Source: Burkholderiales bacterium | Lineage (GTDB): Bacteria > Pseudomonadota > Gammaproteobacteria > Burkholderiales > Casimicrobiaceae | Reading direction: 5' to 3' | NCBI GenBank assembly: GCA_031277445.1 | Contig: JAITMH010000166.1 | Span: 1 to 5,279 of the forward strand | DNA length: 5,279 nucleotides | Shown: positions 1 through 5,279 of the stretch, in pieces | Layout: the number at the start of each line of letters is the position of its first letter | How positions within the stretch are numbered: the first letter of the stretch is position 1 | Translations under genes and position numbers: made by a program | The notes under the pieces: generated by a model | The model's input: the letters and a program-made list of their open reading frames with translations, nothing else | What the model was told of the DNA's origin: nothing | The model's database searches: none

Positions 1-1659
1 CAAAATCGCTTACAAGAAGCGGCGCGTTCTTATCAGCGGGCGCTTTTGTTTAATCCCGATTTGCTGGAAGCGCATTTTTATTTGGGGCAGTTGTTTCAGG
101 GACAGAAACAACTTGAGACGGCGGAGCGTGCGTACCGATATGTGTTGTCAAAACATCCGGGGCATGTCGGATCGTACAAGCGTTTGGGAGACGTTTTGGC
201 GGAGAGCGGAAAGCTGCGCGACTGGTTTGAAAACCTCAAACTGTTTCAAACACGTTGCCCGCAGTCGATGGTGATGGCATCGTCGGCGTTGGAAGCCTGT
301 CAGTTCATGGGGGACTTCAAAGGGGTCGAGCTTTTTCTTGACGGTTTGCGGAAAGGCAGGTTCAAAGCGGAAAATCCTGCCGAGCTTGTCGAAGTGCTGA
401 ATTTGTTGCGGTATCAGTTTCTGTTCTTCGACGTAGAGCCGGAATTTTCGCTGCGTCTGGACAGGCTTTACGATATGGCGATGCAAAAAACGTTCGGAAC
501 GCCGTTGCCGTGTGCGTCGGAAAGAAAGCCGGGGAAAATCCGGGTGGGCTATTTATCAGCAAATTTTTACGATCATGTGATGGGGTGGATGGCGTGGCAG
601 GCAATACAACATCACGATAAGGAAAAATTCGAACTGTTCTTTTATTCGCTGAACGGGCAGCGGGATTTGGTTACGGAACAATTTCTCCAACTTGCCGACC
701 ATTTCCATTTTCTGCCCGGACTGGGGGAACACGAATTGGCAAACCGGATTAGCGCAGATGATCTGGATATCCTGGTGGACTTATCAACCAACACTCCCGG
801 TTCCAGACCGGGAATTCTGGCGTTGAAACCGGCGCGGGTGCAGATCACGCATATCGCGAGCTCGGGGACGGTCGGTCTATCGGCGGTCGATTTCAAGTTG
901 ACCGATCATGATGCCGATTTGCCGGAGATGCAGCCCTACCAGATCGAAACATTCCTGCCGATGCAAGGATGTGTTTACCCTTATGCGCCCATTGAGGAAG
1001 CGGCAGAGCATCCGTATCATCGGGCGTCTCTGGGGATTGCGGAAGGGGCGGTACTGATCGGCGCTTTTGTGGTGCCGACCAAATTGTCAGCACGGTGCTT
1101 GGCGTTATGGAAGCAGGTTCTGGAGAGAATTCCGCAAGCCAAGCTGGTGTTCTCCCCGTTTTTTTCTGCCCATACGCAGAGTTATCAAAACCTGATGAAA
1201 AGCGCTGGCATTACGGAAGACCGTTATCTTTTTCTTCCGATGCCGACGAAAATGGCGTCACGGCAGGCGCGGTATTCCATCATTGATTTTGTACTTGACC
1301 CGATGCCTTATGGCAACGTGAACGGAACACTGGAACCGCTGAGCGCCGGTGTGCCGGTTGTGACGCTTGTCGGGCGTCGCCACGGAGAACGGTCAAGCTA
1401 TTCGATTCTGAAGAATCTTGGGGAAACGCGAACCGTCGCGCATGGTGGGAAAGAGTATGTCGAGATAGCGGTGCGTTTGAGCAGTGATAAAACGTTTATG
1501 GCGGAGGTGCGCGAAGGAATACGCAGGGGAATGGCGCATTCGCCCTTGGTGGACATGAAGCAGCATTGCCGGAATCTTGAAGAAGCGTACATTCGGGCGC
1601 TCGAAATGAAAGCGCCGGAAGTGCTCAGGGAGACAGGAAACGTTCTCGAAAGACAATGA
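1..1659 (+). CDS. TPR-containing O-GlcNAc transferase-like (GT41/SPINDLY-type) glycosyltransferase, 5'-partial
   Basis: The reading frame is open from base 1, so the gene begins left of the window; 552 codons are visible and it ends at TGA 1657-1659. Residue numbers here count from base 1. Residues 1-87 look like tetratricopeptide repeats: a half repeat (EAARSYQRALLFNP), then about two full units with the alternating A, Y, LG and P pattern (for example FYLGQLFQGQ). A helical linker follows. From about residue 179 (KIRVGYLSANFYDH) the sequence matches the GT41 catalytic region. Histidine 192 sits where OGT-family enzymes keep a conserved active-site histidine. The stretch DILVDLSTNTPGSRPGILAL is family-typical, lysine 361 in VVPTK aligns with the UDP-contacting lysine, and LDPMPYG followed by GVPVVTL (450-456) forms the nucleotide-sugar part. 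By family knowledge such enzymes transfer a sugar, usually GlcNAc from UDP-GlcNAc, to Ser/Thr of cytoplasmic proteins; donor and acceptor here are unknown. The active-site loops differ from the commonest bacterial forms. No terminator is visible at its end, which overlaps the convergent gene by 35 bases. Confidence 0.88.
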   Translation, partial: QNRLQEAARSYQRALLFNPDLLEAHFYLGQLFQGQKQLETAERAYRYVLSKHPGHVGSYKRLGDVLAESGKLRDWFENLKLFQTRCPQSMVMASSALEACQFMGDFKGVELFLDGLRKGRFKAENPAELVEVLNLLRYQFLFFDVEPEFSLRLDRLYDMAMQKTFGTPLPCASERKPGKIRVGYLSANFYDHVMGWMAWQAIQHHDKEKFELFFYSLNGQRDLVTEQFLQLADHFHFLPGLGEHELANRISADDLDILVDLSTNTPGSRPGILALKPARVQITHIASSGTVGLSAVDFKLTDHDADLPEMQPYQIETFLPMQGCVYPYAPIEEAAEHPYHRASLGIAEGAVLIGAFVVPTKLSARCLALWKQVLERIPQAKLVFSPFFSAHTQSYQNLMKSAGITEDRYLFLPMPTKMASRQARYSIIDFVLDPMPYGNVNGTLEPLSAGVPVVTLVGRRHGERSSYSILKNLGETRTVAHGGKEYVEIAVRLSSDKTFMAEVREGIRRGMAHSPLVDMKQHCRNLEEAYIRALEMKAPEVLRETGNVLERQ

Positions 1660-3208
1660 CAACCCAAACGAGGATAAGGGGCGCTACGGTGATTAAAAGA
1701 CGTTCGGCTTGCATTGCGCCGAACAACCACGAAACAAGTTCCGGTAGCGCAATGGCAACGACGGAGATGAGTATGCCGCCCCATACGATAAAGGTGAGCG
1801 GTGCTATTCTGGTGTGCAGACATTCGCGGAGTCCGATAACCGTGGTTGCTAACGCGGCAAGCCAAAGCAAATGCCAGTTTTCTCCCGTGATGAAGTTGGA
1901 CAACCAGGTATCGGGGTCGGTGTCGAAATGAAGGTTCGCCAGCGCGGGCGATAGCGACGCACCGGCTTGTGTTAACGTCAGAAGCCCCGCGATGGTGACG
2001 ACAGGAAGCGCCAGCGCCAGAATCCGCGCACTCTTGGGGAGAAGAATGCAGACGAGCGCCGGAAGCAATAGGGCCAGCCATAAATAAGCGGTTGGCCACA
2101 GCATCGCGGCGATAAGCGCAAAGAGCAACGCGCAAAACAAATCGAGCCATTGCCGCGAATGCGACCAGCGCATCAACGACAGCGCTGCCAAAGTAAACGT
2201 TCCTGCCAGCGGCAAGTCGGGCAAACCGGCCAGCGCAACGTGGGTGTTGAGCAGTGGCAGCGAAGCGACGAGCCATGCGGTGATGAGGCTTGCGAAAGGA
2301 CCAAGTCCCTGACTGCGCATGAATCCATAAACGGCAAATGTCAGCGCCAGCAACATGCCCCACCATGGAAGATTCATCAGCACGTCGTTCCATTTACCGA
2401 TGGCAACACACATCCATGCTTGCAACAGCGGCAAAGTGATGGGCAGGTTCGGCGCGTTATCGAGATAAACGTTGCCGCTGAAGTTGCCATTGAACCAGGC
2501 GGTGCTATCCCCGAAGGGCGCCAGCGTTTTCAGACCGAAGTAAACATGCGCTTTCGACGCCCATTGAATCGAGGCTTCCCAGGGAAAGAGCGGGCGGGTG
2601 GAGACTTCAAAAAACAGCAAGCCGAAACGCAATGCGAGCCAGGCGAGAAGCGCGAAAAACAGATAGCGTGTCAGTTTTGGGAGGTCGAGAAAGCTGTTTT
2701 GGCTTAAGAGAGCGCATTTCTGTGAGGAAGCGTCGCGCTCTGCTCCCCTCTCCCCTTGTGGGAGAGGGGCTGGGGGAGAGGGGGAGGCTGAAAACCCATC
2801 CCCACCCCAACTCTCCCCTTGAAGGGGAGGGGTTTTATTCGCCCCCTCTCCCGCCCCCCCGATCAAAAGCGCTTCGGGGGCAGGCTCTTCGGGGCACCCT
2901 CTCCCGCGAGGGGAGAGGGTAAAAAACGGAGCGCGTTGCCAGCCGACGAAAACAGCCAGCGCGGTAATCAGCAACAACGGCAATGCGATCACAGTCAGGC
3001 CGAAAGGAATGCCGAGAAGCGCAAGCAGACGCATCAGGCACGTTACCAGCCAGTAACCCAGAAAAGCGCCGGCGCCGAGTCGCCAGAAAATTTCTCCCGG
3101 CGCGTGTACGGTGGTGCGCGACAACGTTAATGCAGCGGCGGCGTAAAGCAATGCGGCGCCGGTCAGCCAAGGCAAAAGCAAAGCGATCAGGGCAAGAAAC
3201 CAGGTCAT
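1625..3208 (-). CDS. Polytopic membrane protein, putative GT-C (ArnT/PMT-like) glycosyltransferase with an internal repeat-derived insert
   Basis: The 527-residue protein starts at ATG 3208-3206, 10 bases after the upstream gene's stop, with only a weak GAAG-like ribosome site. It ends at TGA 1627-1625. Hydrophobic segments lie at about residues 3-27, 43-62, 66-88, 181-200, 253-272, 281-297, 304-323, 331-346, 355-375, 376-392, 396-412, 445-462, 471-489 and 503-520. The loop after the fourth segment carries RPLFPWEASIQWASKA (205-220), followed by NLPITLPLLQAW (254-265). From memory, this pairing resembles an uncharacterised inner-membrane family with a PWDAW...W..KA and YP..LPLL.AW signature, related to lipid-linked-sugar-using GT-C transferases. 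Glu211 would be the candidate acidic residue in the first periplasmic catalytic loop. Residues ~97-156 are hydrophilic, Gly/Pro/Ser-rich, and encoded by inverted repeats, probably an insertion. If the catalytic loop is periplasmic, the insert is cytoplasmic. Substrate unknown; the gene is convincing, its function only probable. Confidence 0.85.
   Translation of the reverse strand: MTWFLALIALLLPWLTGAALLYAAAALTLSRTTVHAPGEIFWRLGAGAFLGYWLVTCLMRLLALLGIPFGLTVIALPLLLITALAVFVGWQRAPFFTLSPRGRGCPEEPAPEALLIGGAGEGANKTPPLQGESWGGDGFSASPSPPAPLPQGERGAERDASSQKCALLSQNSFLDLPKLTRYLFFALLAWLALRFGLLFFEVSTRPLFPWEASIQWASKAHVYFGLKTLAPFGDSTAWFNGNFSGNVYLDNAPNLPITLPLLQAWMCVAIGKWNDVLMNLPWWGMLLALTFAVYGFMRSQGLGPFASLITAWLVASLPLLNTHVALAGLPDLPLAGTFTLAALSLMRWSHSRQWLDLFCALLFALIAAMLWPTAYLWLALLLPALVCILLPKSARILALALPVVTIAGLLTLTQAGASLSPALANLHFDTDPDTWLSNFITGENWHLLWLAALATTVIGLRECLHTRIAPLTFIVWGGILISVVAIALPELVSWLFGAMQAERLLITVAPLILVWVVIVFRERFLSP
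2745..2769. repeat. Perfect 10-bp hairpin, repeat unit 1
   Basis: The left arm CCCCTCTCCC (2745-2754) pairs exactly with the right arm GGGAGAGGGG (2760-2769) across the 5-base loop CTTGT. A further GGGGGAGAGGGGG run at 2772-2784 could compete for the same left arm. There is no U-tract after the stem on either strand, so it does not look like an intrinsic terminator. Confidence 0.85.
2813..2829. repeat. Short central hairpin, repeat unit 2
   Basis: CTCCCCTT (2813-2820) and AAGGGGAG (2822-2829) are exact complements around one base, so the real stem is about six pairs with a small TTGAA loop. It is a degenerate relative of the flanking units and is followed by GGGGTTTTATT on the plus strand. 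Confidence 0.7.
2896..2920. repeat. Perfect 10-bp hairpin, repeat unit 3
   Basis: The left arm ACCCTCTCCC (2896-2905) pairs exactly with GGGAGAGGGT (2911-2920) across the loop GCGAG. The unit has the same core as unit 1 and the same stem and loop lengths. A run of six A bases follows on the plus strand (2921-2926). On the coding (minus) strand this unit is the first part of the cluster to be transcribed. Confidence 0.85.
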
Positions 3209-3218
3209 AGTGCTAACT

Positions 3219-4490
3219 TCATGGCGTTAACTCAAAAAAGGCGGAGCCGGTGTCAATCACTTTGGCGTCGGCAGAAAGCTCAACGCCGGAAGGCAGGCGG
3301 ATTTTGTTCTTTGCGGCATCGTATTGAACGCCGCGTTGTTGAAAGACGAGCAGGTAATCGCCGGGACGCAAGAGATCCGCATCGGGTGGTTGTGTCGAGT
3401 GGAGATCGTAAAACACATGGTTCGGATAAAGATGGTACGCAGCACGACTTCGAAAGTAAGCGGCTTCGGCCATGATGAAAATGCGAACAGGAGAGGCCGG
3501 TAATTCCGCACGCGCTTTTTCGATAAAAGCAAAGAGCGCACCGTCTTCTGCCGCCAGATGTTTTTGTGTCCAGTCTTTACCGCCGTAAGTTTGCCATGTT
3601 TGCGTGGCTTGTTGCGCCAGTTGGATCGTCCAGCGAACATCAAGAAGCATCCAGCCCATGCAGAGAAGCGCCATTCCGCCATAAAGCCAATAGCGCGGCA
3701 TGGTGCGCGGGAAGTCGAGATAACGATCACGCCAGCGACGCCAGAGAAGAAGCGTGATCGCGCCGAGAAGCGGCAGCGCAAACGCGGCGATAACCAACAG
3801 CGACAGTGGAATTGTTCCCGGGTCTTCCAAGCGGTAAATAGATGTTCCGCGCCAACCGGCAAAACTGTTCCACTCTTTGACGCGCAAGCCCAATGTTTCC
3901 AGAGCGTCCATTGGATGCGCCCGAAGATTCACAACAGTGAATGGTTGCGGCGCCGGAAGTTGAAGGGCGAGAGCGAGGCCAAGAACATTGCCGAGCCAGT
4001 CGGCTTCGCGGACGAGCGTTACAGGAAGCAAGCGGCCATTCTCAATCCTTAGATCAACCTGACGCTGCGCGTTGGGCGCGTAATCGGTGCGCCACAAAAG
4101 CTTGCCAACCGTACCGTCGGGAAGGCCGGAAATATCCCAGTCCAAAACAGGATAATCACGCGCCGGAAAGCGAGTGTTGAGCGTCAGCACAGCCAGCCCA
4201 TTGGGTTCGGTAGCAAAATGCGCCCGGTCAGATTCAATGCCGACCAACACACCTCGGGCGAGCGTAATATTTTGCGGCGTCCAGATATTTACGGAAGCGC
4301 CGGAAAACCAGGCGCCCGGAAGCGCCCAGGCCAGATAAGCCAGTACACATACCAATAAAGGAGCGATAAAAAGAAACAGCAGCGTGCCCAAAAAACGTCC
4401 CGAAGCAACATTCACGGGAACGGGGGGCGGCGTTTCCTGCAACGGGGGCGAAGCGGGTGGCGCGGGCGGTGCGGAGGGCAAAAGAGTCAT
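3219..4490 (-). CDS. Membrane protein with proline-rich N-terminus, three membrane segments and two probable periplasmic domains; function unknown
   Basis: I do not recognise a named family. From ATG 4490-4488 the protein has 423 residues and ends at TGA 3221-3219. An in-frame TTG at 4517-4515 would add nine residues. I prefer the ATG because a TATGAT -10-like box (4528-4523) would place the transcript start at or after that TTG; neither start has a clear Shine-Dalgarno. Residues 5-26 are a Pro-rich cytoplasmic tail. Membrane segments lie at about 33-58, 229-250 and 267-285, and the basic stretch RRWRDR (251-256) between the last two fits a cytoplasmic loop. This gives a periplasmic domain at ~60-227, mostly beta-like with WDISGLPDG and LLWRTDYAPN, and a C-terminal periplasmic domain at ~290-423 containing YFRSRAAYHLYP and LRPGDYLLVF. 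The C-terminal domain recalls soluble tails of some membrane glycosyltransferases, but this is only an impression. The gene directly precedes the GT-C-like gene (10-base gap), so the two products probably work together, perhaps as partner subunits in envelope glycan assembly. Confidence 0.82.
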   Translation of the reverse strand: MTLLPSAPPAPPASPPLQETPPPVPVNVASGRFLGTLLFLFIAPLLVCVLAYLAWALPGAWFSGASVNIWTPQNITLARGVLVGIESDRAHFATEPNGLAVLTLNTRFPARDYPVLDWDISGLPDGTVGKLLWRTDYAPNAQRQVDLRIENGRLLPVTLVREADWLGNVLGLALALQLPAPQPFTVVNLRAHPMDALETLGLRVKEWNSFAGWRGTSIYRLEDPGTIPLSLLVIAAFALPLLGAITLLLWRRWRDRYLDFPRTMPRYWLYGGMALLCMGWMLLDVRWTIQLAQQATQTWQTYGGKDWTQKHLAAEDGALFAFIEKARAELPASPVRIFIMAEAAYFRSRAAYHLYPNHVFYDLHSTQPPDADLLRPGDYLLVFQQRGVQYDAAKNKIRLPSGVELSADAKVIDTGSAFFELTP

Positions 4491-4570
4491 GACAATATAA
4501 TGAACGCAGACGCTCAACCCACATCATACCGTGAGCTTAACGGGGTGCGGGGTGGATTTTTACTTTCCCT

Positions 4571-4620
4571 GATTTTTTTATTTTTAGGGTGTTGCAAAAG
4601 AAAATTGGGTGTGCCATAAT
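4571..4620 (+). promoter_or_regulatory. rRNA operon promoter with UP element
   Basis: A -35 box TTGCAA (4592-4597) and a -10 box CATAAT (4615-4620) are separated by exactly 17 bases. Immediately upstream, 4571-4586 is almost pure T/A (GATTTTTTTATTTTTA), as expected for an UP element contacting the RNA polymerase alpha subunit. The discriminator after the -10 (CTCGCT) is fairly GC-rich, which in rRNA promoters is linked to growth-rate and ppGpp control. Transcription should start near 4627, about 230 bases before the mature 16S 5' end. It fires away from the minus-strand gene pair. Confidence 0.8.
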
Positions 4621-4627
4621 CTCGCTT

Positions 4628-4695
4628 CTACGCTTTTGAAACGTGTAGGTTTCAGTGCGGTTCTTTAAAAAGATGGCGATTGATAGGTGTGGGTG
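4628..4695 (+). promoter_or_regulatory. rRNA leader antitermination region (boxB, boxA, boxC)
   Basis: The order matches the rRNA leader of E. coli. A boxB-like hairpin comes first: CTACGC (4628-4633) pairs with GTGTAG (4643-4648), including one G-U pair, around a 9-base loop. Then comes a boxA-like sequence GTTCTTTAAAAA (4660-4671), the form seen in betaproteobacteria and the probable NusB/NusE (S10) binding site. A boxC-like GTGTGGGTG follows at 4687-4695. By family knowledge this assembles an antitermination complex that keeps polymerase transcribing through the untranslated rRNA operon. Confidence 0.72.
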
Positions 4696-4707
4696 CTGCT
4701 CATGGCC

Positions 4708-4818
4708 TGCGGATCGGTTTTTTCGACGCAAGTTGAACGAATTTGAGAAGTGGGCTGGTTTAAAGAAATAGCAGTACTCATACAGAAGTACGCAAGTGTG
4801 GCCGTCGCGAGACGGTCA
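4708..4818 (+). other. Structured 16S rRNA leader with three hairpins
   Basis: Between boxC and the mature 16S end there are three successive potential stem-loops. The first (4708-4730) has TGCG/CGCA and TCG/CGA arms with a 2-base bulge and a loop of G plus six T. The second (4771-4793) has GTACT/AGTAC extended by GC/GC with a bulged A. The third (4799-4818) is an 8-pair stem (one G-U pair) capped by a GCGA tetraloop of the stable GNRA type. They likely help co-transcriptional folding and processing of pre-16S RNA. The distal strand of the RNase III processing stem would lie beyond the window. Confidence 0.55.
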
Positions 4819-4857
4819 GTCTTAACGGATTTCGAATGAGTTAATTAAGCAGAGATT

Positions 4858-5279
<422 letters not shown>

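Larger units (their letters stand above)
2743..2920. repeat. Cluster of GC-rich CCCTCTCCC-type inverted repeats inside a coding sequence
   Basis: About 180 bases are dominated by runs of CCCCTCTCCC and its complement GGGAGAGGGG, unlike the flanking coding DNA. Two perfect 10-bp stems with 5-nt loops bound the cluster (2745-2769 and 2896-2920), with a shorter hairpin in the middle (2813-2829). A second GGGGGAGAGGGGG run lies at 2772-2784, and an unpaired CCCCCTCTCCCGCCCCCCC tract at 2842-2860. Near the right end there is a small imperfect direct repeat (GCTTCGGGG at 2871 and GCTCTTCGGGG at 2884). The sequence style matches palindromic repeats I know as dispersed, mostly intergenic elements in many proteobacteria, which often give spurious peptides such as LSPLPLVGEG. 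No transposase or target-site duplication is evident. It encodes residues ~97-156 of the surrounding membrane protein without breaking the frame. The exact boundaries are uncertain. Confidence 0.8.

Noticed and set aside
1398..2393. A 331-codon open frame on the minus strand
   Set aside because: It overlaps the 527-residue membrane gene in another frame and also the end of the GT41 gene. Its translation is rich in Arg, His, Ser and Cys with no membrane or domain pattern, typical of an out-of-frame shadow.
2150..2707. A 185-codon plus-strand open frame
   Set aside because: It is antisense to the membrane protein gene; the translation is dominated by Gln, Arg and Glu with no recognisable fold or start signal.
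2745..2920. The hairpins as intrinsic transcription terminators
   Set aside because: They lie in the middle of one open reading frame and lack a U-tract directly after the stem on the coding strand, so termination here would destroy the gene's expression.
2743..2920. CRISPR array
   Set aside because: The repeats are palindromic, unequal and irregularly spaced, with no constant spacers.
2632..2922. Short open frames across the repeat, giving peptides like LLPSPLVGEGLGERG
   Set aside because: These peptides are a well-known artefact of CCCTCTCCC-type repeats and carry no independent coding evidence.
4491..4517. TTG start extending the 423-residue protein by nine residues
   Set aside because: There is no ribosome site before it, the extension has no pattern, and the nearest -10-like box would place the transcript start at about that codon. 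The ATG at 4490 is preferred, although weakly.

Overview
The window comes from a Gram-negative proteobacterium, most likely a betaproteobacterium. The main evidence is the first ~420 nt of a 16S rRNA gene at the right edge, preceded by a leader with a boxA of the type common in that class. My reading of the 16S variable regions points loosely to a Nitrosomonadales- or Gallionellales-like lineage, but I cannot confirm a genus without a database.

Layout, left to right. Bases 1-1659 (+) hold the 3' part of a TPR-containing O-GlcNAc-transferase-type (GT41) glycosyltransferase; its 5' end is outside the window. Its last 35 bases overlap, tail to tail, the end of a minus-strand gene pair. Read in the direction of transcription, that pair is a 423-residue membrane protein (4490-3219) and, 10 bases later, a 527-residue polytopic membrane protein (3208-1625). 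The second protein resembles an uncharacterised GT-C (ArnT/PMT-like) glycosyltransferase family. The two genes are almost certainly co-transcribed. The intergenic region 4491-4857 carries the strong forward rRNA promoter (UP element, -35, -10), a boxB/boxA/boxC antitermination leader and several hairpins. The 16S gene then starts at about 4858 and runs off the right edge.

The most unusual structure is a cluster of GC-rich inverted repeats at about 2743-2920. It resembles the dispersed CCCTCTCCC-type palindromic repeats that usually lie between genes in proteobacterial genomes. Here it lies inside the membrane glycosyltransferase gene, in frame, and adds about 60 low-complexity Gly/Pro/Ser/Glu-rich residues to what should be a cytoplasmic loop between membrane segments 3 and 4.

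Functionally, a GT41-type enzyme, which acts in the cytoplasm on proteins, stands beside a putative polyprenyl-phosphate-sugar-dependent GT-C enzyme with a membrane partner that has periplasmic domains. The genes are convergent, so they are not one transcription unit, and a shared glycosylation role is only an inference. I found no CRISPR array, tRNA, transposase or phage feature.
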